Shown here piece by piece: positions 55,297 through 64,000 of a DNA stretch of 64,000 bases. Each line of letters starts with the position of its first letter. Within the stretch, counting starts at the first letter, position 1. The DNA is taken from contig NC_135172.1 in assembly GCF_041146795.1 (NCBI RefSeq), positions 12,762,137 through 12,826,136 on the forward strand. Direction: 5' to 3'. The stretch is from Maylandia zebra. Its lineage: Eukaryota > Chordata > Actinopteri > Cichliformes > Cichlidae. Position numbers and translations under genes: made by a program. The notes under the pieces were generated by a model, which worked only from the letters and a program-made list of their open reading frames with translations, was not told the origin of the DNA and ran no database searches.

Positions 55297-57130
55297 AGGA
55301 AAAAAAAAGAAAAAAAATGCATCTATTAATCACCTGGATCACCTGTTGAGAAAGAAAAAAGAAAACAAGCAGAAGAGAACAAGAGTAATAGAATAAACAA
55401 CATCACAATGATATATGGGAATATGACAGTAAATACTAAATATTAAACATTATTGTGCAGCACATAAGATCAACAGAACACAGTGTGCTTTGAGGTAGGA
55501 GCCAAAAAGGGTGAAGTTTGTGTGTGTGAGCACCTGTGAGCATGGACGCGCTTGTTTTTTAAAAAGGTTTCTCCATGTAATGATCTGCTAGAGGGTGTGG
55601 GGGGGCACAGCCCCGTCCTCCAGGGCATGAAGCAGGTATGGAGAGATCAAAACTCCAGACATCCAGAGGCCCCCAGAACACAACAGACCAAGAAAGACCA
55701 ACAGAGGGGCAGCCGCGCCACTGTCCCAGAAAGAGCTGAGGAGAGTCCCAGATGAGGGCTCACTCAGCAGCCGCGGAGCAGAAGCCAGGGGGAGTTGCAG
55801 TGACGCGCCCGTGAGCTCCGCCGGCAGCCAGCTGTGCCTGAGTGACCGAGCCCCAGGCCGAGAGGCCGGGGGCACCCCCACCTCCGAAGTGGCCCGAGCG
55901 AGCCCCAGGCTCCAGGCCCCGATAAGCGGCCGCCAAGGAGTGAGCCGGTGTGTACCTGGACGCGCATCCCCGGACACAAAGAACCACCAACGCACCGATG
56001 TCTGAGGGAGTCCGCCACTGGCAGGGGAAGTGGTGGTGGGGGGAGATAGGCCTCCAAACCTTGGAGGGCCTGAGATGTCCCCAGAGAGGTGGCGTCTGAT
56101 ACCCAACCTGACATATAGACACAGACATACAGGCACACACAGATACAAACATCCATTCCCACCCTCATGCTCTCATATGTACTTACTCCACACTCAACCA
56201 ACGTGGAGACAGACATAAAGAGACGCTGTACACACGATCACACTCCCCAAGCGTACTCTACGAACCGGGTCTAGGTACCCTTGCCCCTGGAGGGGGGAAC
56301 TGCACCCAGACCCAGGTAGTGTTACCCTTTTCCCTGCGGTGGGGAGAGGCAGACCACCCCAACTCCGCAGCAGCAGGGAGGCCCCACACTCCAGACCGCA
56401 GTCGGACGGCCAACTCCTCCTCCTAGCCCCCCTGCTCCAGCAGGCCGCAGAGAATGGGGGTGAGAGAAGACTCCAAACCTCCCTCCACCCGCTCATTGTA
56501 GTGTTGATGCATGTGTGTTCTAAGGTGCATTTAAAACCCAGGAGGGCATGGAGCTACCTGCCAGAGAGCAGCAGGTAAGCGCATAGTCCCTCCTGCTAGC
56601 CCTCAATGTCTACGTGTATTTAAAATTGAGAGGTGGGCAACGACACCAGGGGTGGGGTGTACATGTATCGTGTATCCATGTATCCATGTATTGTGCCCAC
56701 CCCCAAGATCCTATATGTATGTGTAATGAGAGTGTGAGTAATGTGAATGTCTAAGTTGTGGGATAAAATTGAGGCAGAGGCAGCCAGAAGGGGACAGAGG
56801 GGGGGTAGCCTCCTCTGCACCCTGGTGACACCCCCATACTCCGCGCCCCGCCAGGGAAAGGGGGCCCAGGCCCATCCAGACCGGGGCCCAGTGCAGCAGC
56901 GCCTCCCGGCCCCACAGAGCCCGGGACAGTCCACCCAACCCCACCACAGAGAAAACTGCACCCACCCCACCATCCACTCATCTTCCAGACTACATAAGAC
57001 AATAGACGCCCAGGCTGAGATCTTCCTCCACCTCTCCTGTATCTCCCCCTCCTGCAGAGAGAGTTCCTGAAGAGCGGAAAGCTCCAGAGAGTTGCAGCAT
57101 GGCCTGGAGGTGTCACTATCACAATCTGCG
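55297..57130 (-). mobile_element. L1 3' UTR-type sequence, second copy
   Basis: 55320-56320 matches 30520-31507. It then continues with GC-rich sequence to about 57130 that the first copy lacks, so the first copy may carry an internal deletion. Open frames here are compositional and no ORF2 is attached. It abuts the truncated gss exon. Confidence 0.7.
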
Positions 57131-57139
57131 GGGAGTATG

Positions 57140-58354
57140 ATCATTTGTTATGAAAAAAGAAGACCCAAATGCAGACTCACAGGCTGGCAAGGATAAACTA
57201 AAGGCAGCCTGTTTATTTTGGACGGAGAGAATGATATGAAATATCTGACAGGGAACTCAGAAACTCAGAAACCTATACTGGGGGATAACACTAGGAAACA
57301 TGACCAGTGAAGCTGGGTGACGAAAGGAGAAGATTAAACAATAAACACACGGGACGGTTATTAGGGAAGAGGAGACGGCAGGGACAAATCAGGAGTAACG
57401 AGACAGTTACAGCAAAACTCAACATAACCAACAAAATAAAATAGGAAGCACGTGTTTTGATCGCTGGCTCCAGTCTGCATGCTGAAGCTTCCTTTGGTTA
57501 CAAGATACAGAACCAACGTTAGTGTGAATGAGACTATGAGAATGTTATATAGCATTTGCTCCACTTTGAATTCAGTTTGAAGAAGTAAAGAGACAAACAA
57601 ACTTAAAAGAGACCATAGGATTAAAAAAACACAGACACCGCAAAAGGACGAAACACGGGCAAGAAGCAAAGTAAACAGAAAAGGAAGCAAGGAAATAGAA
57701 AGATAAGATCCACATGAATAGAATAGACAAAATATGAGTGCTTCAAGCAAACTGTGCAGGAATAAAATATAAATAGCAAACAGCAGAAATAAATAACAAA
57801 TGGGGGAAAATATGTAGGATGAACAGGAACAAAGACACTGGAGAACAAAGTGGTGAGGGTTACTCAGACCACCATTAACTGATTAAATACATGGGAACTG
57901 GCAAAGTGAGACGCGGTCACAGAGAGTGACAAGGTACAAGGCGCACAAAAAGAGGGACTGGCAAAATTAGACGTCTATCAGAAGTACAGAATACAGAGAC
58001 AGACAGGCAGACAGTGAAACAAACATGGAGACAAAACCTGCTACACACAGAGACAACACTAACACGGCCTGAACATGAAAGGAAACAAATTTAGATCAGC
58101 AACTAAGAGGAAGCACTAATTTGGAAGGGAAATAATACCAGACATATGGTGCACTCTGAATATCACCAGTCTGTTGCAAAGCTAACAGAGAGACAGACAA
58201 GCATTCACACCTACAGCTAATTTAAAGATACCACTTCAGCGTCACAGCTGGGTCCTTCTCTGTGTTATAAACGACACAGAGAAGGCCCCAGCTGTGACGC
58301 CACAGTAGTTCATTTGTTGACTGATACATCGATGTAGTCTCTCAGGAACGAGGG
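57140..58354. repeat. Unclassified repeat-like block next to the duplication break
   Basis: AG-rich, with a start (AAGAAGACCCAAATGCAGAC) resembling common fish LTR-type ends. No protein domain is seen. It contains the hairpin at 58240-58299 and ends at the arm A/B break at 58354. Confidence 0.4.
58240..58299. repeat. Near-perfect 25 bp inverted repeat (hairpin)
   Basis: Arms 58240-58264 and 58275-58299 match at 24 of 25 positions (GTCACAGCTGGG core, then CCTTCTCTGTG) around a 10-base loop, TTATAAACGA. It lies 55 bp from the boundary of the arm-B-only block. Confidence 0.95.
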
Positions 58355-59139
58355 CGAAATGCCAACGACCGCCTGTCTGTTTTCAGGGCTGTATTTGAAG
58401 CCATGCTCCAATCAGGCAAAGTTTTAAGTGTTGCACATTTCGATGGGTTTCTTTCAGCTGACATAGTTTCCATTTGGGTCATGTGGTGTTAGATACCCCA
58501 GCGTGTGGTCAGAGGGTGAAGAGCCCGGACGATTAGTGGGATTTTAGGTGTGGTGTAAAAATGACGCTGCAACTTTAAAAACGTTGTTGCTTTAAGGATT
58601 AACGTACAACCATACTTGGGCTGAGTTTGACACTGGTTCTCTTCAGTAATTAAAATAGCTTTAACACATGATAAGATCAAATGTCAGCTACACTGTGACA
58701 GTCGAGGGGCCACACTCAGATATATTTATTCGCTTGTTCTCTTTGTGTGATAAGAGTTTCCATCTGAATTTAACCCCTGTGTGGGGCTGATCTTTCATTT
58801 CATTTTATTTCAAGCTCAGATTCTTTGCCTTTGGCACATTTTCTGTGACGAGACTTCAAACCATTCCCACCGTCCTTATTAATCAACATGGTGAAGTGAT
58901 TCTTCGCAAGGTGATGGGATAGGAAGAGTTTCAGAAAATGAGGCCTTTTGTCTTTATTGGAGAGGTCAGTGCAGACAGGACGGATGGGGGGAAGGCGAGG
59001 GGGGAATGACACACAGGAAACGGTGTTGGTCAGACCCAAAGACAGGCGTGGGCAGTGAGGACTCTCACCTTCAGACTCACTGTCTAATCAGTCTGACAGT
59101 GAGTCTGAAGACAGAGCAACCCAACACACGTTACTATGT

Positions 59140-59530
59140 TCATCATCATCATCATTGTTTATTTATATAGCACTTTAAAAACACACAAGGCTGACCAAAC
59201 TGCTGAACAATAGAAACATAATAGATACCATAAGAATAATAAATACGATACAATAATAAACATAGCGAAAAACAATAAAATACAAGTCAGTCAACCACTG
59301 AGTCAAAAGCCAGTGAATAAAAATGCTTTTTCAATCTGGATTTAAAAACCAGCACTGATGTCGATTGCCTAATGTGAAGAGGAAGATTATTCCAAAGCTT
59401 AGGAGCCACGATAGAGAACGCTCGGTCTCCTCTCAGTTTCAGCCGTGATTTGGGGACTGAGAGCAACAGCTGCTCAGCTGACCGGAGCGAACGAGTGGGG
59501 ACATAGGGCTTCAGCAGGTGCCAGACCATT
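59140..59530 (-). mobile_element. L2-type LINE 3' end
   Basis: Minus strand 59529-59287 encodes YVPTRSLRSAEQLLLSVPKS, then GDRAFSIVAPKLWNNLPLHI, the C-terminal motif of fish L2-type LINEs, ending VVD. A short 3' UTR ends in GAT repeats at about 59143-59156. The last part lies in arm B, and arm A keeps its mirror image at 1-78. Confidence 0.8.
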
Positions 59531-60494
59531 TAAAGATTTAAAAACCAATAAAAGAACTTGAAAATGAATCCTAAATTCAATTGGAAGCCAGTGCAGGGAG
59601 GCCAAGAGTGATGTTATCACTAAGCAGGACATTAAATCAAATTAATGAGACACCAAAACAAGAGCTGGAGCCCAAGACAGCCATGAAGTCACAGTGTACA
59701 CAAATACACAAGAAACACAGAAACCAGCTGGGTGGATGTGGCTCGGGAACCTTCTGTTACCTTGAACGTCGGTGTTTTGAACGCTGGCTGCTCCAGTCTG
59801 CTTGTATTTGTCCAAGATTTCCCCTCATATCTTGGTTATGGTTATTTTTTCTTTTATTAAACTGATCACACTCCTGTTCATGAATAGAAAAAAACCCCAT
59901 CAGTGTATTTTCACTTAAACAAGCAGCTGTTTTTTTTGCATTAAAGTTATATAAAAATGTAACAGTGCAAATTCCTCGCTGACAGTTTAACCAAAAGGCA
60001 TTTCCAGTGGAAAGTAGCCGACATATCCTCAGCATAACCATGTATAATATCCACAAAACCTGAGAAGGTTGGAGAGAAGGTAGGCGAACTCTGCTGGGAT
60101 CTGCGTTTAACAAAGTGTCTAAAGACGAAACAAAGAAATCTTTCTGTAAATGTTCAGATGCACAGACTGGACTGAAAAAGAGTGAAAAAGCAGCTAACGT
60201 CCAAAAATAAGAAAACTTTGAAAGAACTCCAAAAAAACCTGGAGAACTTTTGCTCAAAAAACAGTTTTGTTTTTTTTAAATTACAAGGCAATCTGACAAA
60301 ATGTCATCAAATGAGACTCAAGACTTCTGCAGGTCTCTGCCATGACTCAATTTTTTTTTCTTAACGGCAGAAACAATTGTTCCTTTTTTACTTTGTTTCT
60401 ATTTTCTCTTCTTGTTTTTATCTGTTGAACAACAAACAACATTCATGCTGATTCACATAATATCCTGTCTCTACTCTCTGGGATTTCCTCGTAG
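59531..60494. other. No gene recognised
   Basis: Intron-like sequence before the cip2a exons. The end reads TTTCCTCGTAG, a good acceptor. Confidence 0.4.
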
Positions 60495-60791
60495 CTCTTT
60501 GATGCAAAGAACATCCATCAAACGCTCCAGCTTGTGCTCAACATCATCGTGAACGGTGAAGGTACTCTGACGAGAAAATACTCAGTCGACCTTTTGGTTG
60601 ATTTGTTAAAGAACCCCAAAATAGCTGATTACCTAACAAGGTATGCAGATAATTCACAGCTCTTTTCCTGAATAGCTGCTTTAAAACTCTGCTGAAAGCC
60701 TTTGTCCATTTCCAGGTATCCCCACTTCTCGGCATGTGTGTCTCAAGTGTTAGGACTGCTGCATTGGAAAGACCCAGACCCTGCAGCCAAG
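60495..60791 (+). pseudogene. cip2a: CIP2A fragment, two internal exons
   Basis: Exon 60495-60640 encodes [20 protein letters not shown], then [20 protein letters not shown], ending IADYLT. Exon 60716-60791 encodes YPHFSACVSQVLGLLHWKDP, then DPAAK. They join in phase across a GTATGC...AG intron. The match is to CIP2A, the armadillo-type inhibitor of PP2A that protects MYC and acts at mitotic DNA breaks. The exons keep their frame, but the preceding and following ones are not seen. The lrrc31 stop on the other strand lies only 148 bp further on. Either a duplicated fragment or a real gene broken here by rearrangement. Confidence 0.8.
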
Positions 60792-60938
60792 GTGAGAGAC
60801 GACAAATATGATAACCCACACCAGCTGTGCTTAACTCTGTAAGTTCCCAGTATTCCCTGAAACCATCACGTGTGACACAGTTTACATCAGACGTGATGCA
60901 GCTGACGTCAACACTGACCTTCTTGTGGTAACAGAGAC

Positions 60939-62287
60939 TTAAAAAAATAATAATAAAGCAACAAAGTGGGTCGCTCTTTGACAGTAAATTCCAGTGCGGT
61001 CCGCTCCAATCTCCTCAGGCTGACTCTCTTCTAGGCTCTCCTGACTGTTCCCTTTACATGTTGATGATGTGTCTTGTAAATCTGGATCCCTTTCCAGCAG
61101 GACGCTCCTCTTTTTCAGACAGTACCTCAGCTGCTCTCTCTCCTGACAGTCAGCTGTCCACCTCTGCATGGCCAGTCGAGCCAGCGCCGGCATTTGAGGC
61201 AGAGCTCGGAGCAGAGCGGGCAGCCAGGCTGAGCACGGAGCAGAGGTTGAAGGTCGCAAACTGACATCCACGTCTTCCAGAGAGCCCAGACCTCCTGCTG
61301 CAAACAGACTGCACCAACCGTTGTCTCCCACCAAGCTGTTGTAGGACAGATCCAGTGCACGGAGTGAGGAGAGACAGCCCCGTCTGCACACGGCAGCTGC
61401 ACAGAGGAAGAGGACCCATTGATAACTGATCACTTTATGCCTGTTCACTTTACTGTTTTGTTCACAATGTTTCTGATGGAGACAAAAATAACACCGAATA
61501 GTTTCATTGTTTTGTTTTATACGACAGCTACAGATGCTGGCAGCATGAAATAAATGAAAGAAATATCAATTTCCTTCAGGCTTTACTTGTCTTAATATAC
61601 ATTTATGCAGCCTAATGATCCACTACAGACCAAAAAAGAAAAAGTATAATGTCATTGTGTGTTAGTTACCCAGATGTAGCATGTCATCAGTGGTGAGCTC
61701 GCAGCTGCAAAGACGGAGCTCGCTGACGACTGATGGCTGCAGAGCATCCAGCAGGAGCGCCAAGTGACCGCCAACCACTTTACACCAGGAAATATCCACC
61801 GTGCGCAGATAGGACACCGCCAGGGCTGATGCATAAACACAAAGTTTTCACCATTTCATGCTAGAGGGTGGAAGAGGTATTCAGGGAGAATGACTTGAAG
61901 GAAAACTTCTATAAATAAACAAGTGTGTGTGTGTGTGTTACCCAGAGCAGTGAAGGACTCGTTGCTCATGTAGCAGCTGTTGAATGGCAGCCGCCTCATT
62001 TGTGTCGCAGGGAGGGCGGAGACCAGCAGGTGGACCACACCTCCCACTTCCTTATTGGATGACACATCAAGCTCGGTCAGTGCAGTGAGAGAGGGCAGCA
62101 CCTGGACTGAAAAACAATGTCACATGACTGCTGCAGCGAGCATGCGATTAGTGTCCGGCGTGTGAGATTGGTAGCAACTGACTCAGAGCCTCTAGATCAT
62201 CTCGCGTGAGGAAACACAGGTGGAGGTCGAGTCTCTCCAGGTGTGTGACGTGAGCCAGGTGAAAGGTGAGGCGGCTCAGTCCACCAG
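60939..62287 (-). CDS. lrrc31: LRRC31 C-terminal exons (leucine-rich repeats)
   Basis: Four exons splice cleanly in phase 1: 62287-62183 (GGLSRLTFHLAHVTHLERLD, LHLCFLTRDDLEAL), 62106-61942 (LPSLTALTELDVSSNKEVGG, CYMSNESFTAL), 61825-61670 (LRTVDISWCKVVGGHLALLL, LRLCSCELTTDDMLHL) and 61396-60939 (LSSLRALDLSYNSLVGDNGW, DVDVSLRPSTSAPCSAWLPA, MQRWTADCQEREQ, stop TAA at 60939). Ribonuclease-inhibitor-type repeats alternate LDLS-like and CxLT-like units, as in LRRC31, an epithelial protein of uncertain role. The C-terminal SLRPS...RW block is specific to that family. All frames are open. The N-terminal repeats are not here; instead HECT exons lie directly upstream in compatible phase. Confidence 0.82.
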
Positions 62288-62429
62288 CTAGAAGCAGCTT
62301 TACAGTATATTAATCAGAACAATGCTGCTCTCTAATGTATCTTGGTAAAGTGCAGAAAAATCTAATGTTTTATATGATACAGTGTGATTTCAGTAACATA
62401 TCATAATGGAGGCTTCAGCAAGTACTTAC

Positions 62430-63844
62430 GAAGGAAATCTTTCCTCTGCTCTTCAGTTAGTTCATCAAATACCTCCCAAAACATCTGTATGGTGGGGTGG
62501 CGGTCATGATATCTCCAACCATAACTTGTGTTCTGAAAACAGTGAAAATGACTGTTATAATCATAGAGTTTGTAAGGTCAGGCATACACTATGTTGCCAA
62601 AAGTATTCCCTAACACATCCAAATCATTCAATTAATGTGTTCCAATCACTTCCATGGACACAGGTGTATTAGATCAAGCACCTAGGCATGCAGACTACTT
62701 CTACAAACATGTGTGAAAGGACGAGTCGCTCTCAGGAACTGAATGAATTCCAGCATGGTAATGTGATAGGATGCACCAGTGCAACAAGTCCAGTCATGAA
62801 ATTTCCTCGCTATTAAATATTCCATAGTCAGCTGTTAGTGATATTATAACAAAGTGGAAGTAATTGGAAATGACAGCGAGTCAGCTGATGCTAAGGCTCA
62901 TAGTGCACTTAAGTCACCAATATCTGCAGTCTGCTGTTGTTACAGATGTCCAAACTTCATTGGTTTCCATGGCTGAGCAGCTGCATCCCAGCCTTACACT
63001 GACAAACACAATGCAAAGCGTCAGATGGAGTGATTTAAGCATCTCAACACTGGACTCTAAAGCAGTGGAGATGTGTTTACTGGAGTGACGAATCACACTT
63101 CTCTGACTGGCAATCCGATGGATGTGTCAGGGTTTGGTGGTTGCCAGAAGTACTTGTCTGACTGCACTGTGCCAAGTGTAAAGTGTGGGCATGTGTGCAC
63201 ATGGCTGGGCACCAGTGCACAATACAAGGTCCATAAAGACATGGATGAGTGAGTTTGGTGTAGAAGAACTGGACTAGCCTGCACAGAGTCCTGACCTCAA
63301 CCTGATAGAACATCTTTGGGATGAATTAGAGCAGCAACTGTGAGCCTGGCCTTCTCCTCCAACGTCAGTGTCTGACACCATAAATGCACCTCTGGAAGAA
63401 TAGTCAAAAAATTCCCATAAACACACCTAAACCTTGTGGAAAGCTTTCCCAGAAGAGTGGAAGCAGTTATAGCTGCGAAGGGTGGGCTGACTATTATATT
63501 ATACTATCATACAAAAGTCTGGATTAAGACTGAGATGTGACTCAAGTTCATATTTGTGTTAAAGCAGCCGACTGAATGCTTTTGACAGTATGCAGTACAC
63601 AGTTATTGTGCTACAGGACAGCTGTGAAACTACAGCCTGTGTCTGTTTGGCTGACTGTACCTGTTTGAACTTTTCCCAGTCATGCACGTCCTGGCCGACC
63701 AGCACTCCCTGCAGCTCCTCTGGTCGAAACAGCCTCACCAAATCCTGCTCACACACCAGGAAGAAGCCTCGCTTGAACTCCTGGAACAGACTCTCCACTG
63801 ATGTGTTGAAGGCATGATTCACATAGGCCTCCACAAACTCCTTC
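62430..63844 (-). CDS. HERC-like HECT-domain exons (partial)
   Basis: Exon 63844-63661 gives KEFVEAYVNHAFNTSVESLF, then FLVCEQDLVRLFRPEELQGV and VHDWEKFKQ. Exon 62532-62430 gives NTSYGWRYHDRHPTIQMFWE, then VFDELTEEQRKDFL. They join in phase 0 and match the N-lobe of HECT ubiquitin ligases, nearest in feel to HERC3-6. HECT enzymes pass ubiquitin through a C-terminal Cys, which would lie in later exons not found here. The second exon ends in phase 1, as the LRRC31 exon 140 bp downstream requires, so a HECT-LRR transcript is possible. A decayed Tc1 copy sits in the intron. Upstream exons may lie past the window edge. Confidence 0.75.
62587..63520 (+). mobile_element. Decayed Tc1-like transposon
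   Basis: Starts TACACTATGTTGCCAAAAGT, a typical Tc1 terminus, and has remnants such as CCTGACCTCAACCTGATAGA (PDLNLIEHLWDEL). The transposase is full of stops and the right terminus is not evident. Much older than the copy at 27969. Confidence 0.75.
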
Positions 63845-63941
63845 CTGTTTAGGAGGGAAAATGTTAAATTAGCAAACATTTCACAGAGACAAAGGTGCTG
63901 CAGATGAACCTCACAAACACTTCATGTTTTATATGCTTACC

Positions 63942-64000
63942 GTATTTCCCGGACTACAAAGCGCACCTGAATATTAGCCGCACAAGCTAAAATCAGGGGA
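63942..64000. mobile_element. DNA-transposon terminus running off the window
   Basis: CCGTATTTCCCGGACTACAA followed by GCGCACCTGAATATTAG resembles the common fish inverted-repeat element that starts ACCGTATTTTCCGGACTATA. Only the left end is visible. Confidence 0.55.

Larger units (their letters stand above)
52065..59218. repeat. Arm B of the inverted segmental duplication
   Basis: This is the reverse-complement partner of 1-2370. It carries a 5214 bp block (53141-58354) that arm A lacks. That block holds two more kif1a exons, a gss fragment, a 563 bp copy of 16841-17404, L1 3' sequence and a 25 bp hairpin. It lacks about 433 bp, including one kif1a exon and most of another, that arm A keeps. 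Because the kif1a exons run in normal order across the 53141 boundary, arm B looks nearer the parental arrangement there, so arm A probably lost DNA. Only one base is shared at that break, with no long flanking repeat. Confidence 0.95.

Noticed and set aside
1-64000. Prokaryotic features such as operons, CRISPR or defence islands
   Set aside because: The window is clearly vertebrate nuclear DNA with spliced genes and eukaryotic transposons.

Overview
The window is nuclear DNA from a ray-finned (percomorph) fish. The evidence is spliced vertebrate gene pieces, three eukaryotic tRNA genes, L1, L2/CR1 and RTE LINE pieces, Tc1, hAT and piggyBac-like DNA transposons, Gypsy and retrovirus-like LTR fossils, and short repeats common in percomorph genomes. 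A cichlid or close relative is my guess; it is an inference from repeat types, not proven. Nothing here is bacterial.

Layout. (1) 1-2370 and 52065-59218 are the two arms of an inverted segmental duplication about 50 kb apart. Both hold tail exons of a KIF1A-like kinesin-3 gene. Arm A lacks a 5.2 kb block found in arm B, and arm B lacks about 0.43 kb (two exons) found in arm A. (2) 2371-8000: an L2/CR1-type LINE, then the 3' exons of a clade-B serpin with a stop codon in the hinge of its reactive loop. (3) 8775-11755: two exons of a TCF/LEF-like HMG-box gene, tRNA-Gly and tRNA-Ser, and a 150 bp direct repeat. (4) 11790-14859: a broken Gypsy fossil. (5) 15032-16300: a broken rnf145 copy. (6) 17.5-26.8 kb: a C2H2 zinc-finger gene whose first intron holds a nested stack of DNA transposons. 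(7) 27969-29573: a Tc1 element that looks whole, with near-perfect 200 bp inverted repeats and a 340-residue transposase. (8) 30066-40735: a full-length L1 on the minus strand, carrying two other LINE insertions and a solo LTR. (9) 41.6-51 kb: a hAT relic, the 3' exons of an unrecognised coiled-coil gene ending in KDEL, LTR fossils, tRNA-Pro and a second Gypsy fossil. (10) 51.5-59.2 kb: arm B, with kif1a exons, a two-exon piece of glutathione synthetase and L1 3' sequence. (11) 59.1-64 kb: two exons of cip2a (+), and on the minus strand HECT-domain exons followed by LRRC31 exons, phase-compatible with each other.

How it fits together. Almost every host gene is a piece: introns kept, ends missing, often carrying stops or frameshifts. 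The pieces (kif1a, serpinb, TCF/LEF-like, rnf145, gss, cip2a, HERC-like HECT, lrrc31) are not known to me to be neighbours in other vertebrates. This is a collage built by segmental duplication and transposition, as described for pericentromeric DNA, young sex chromosomes and cichlid B chromosomes. The parts that could still act are the Tc1 element, the tRNA genes, possibly the zinc-finger gene, and the lrrc31/HECT and KDEL-gene 3' ends.
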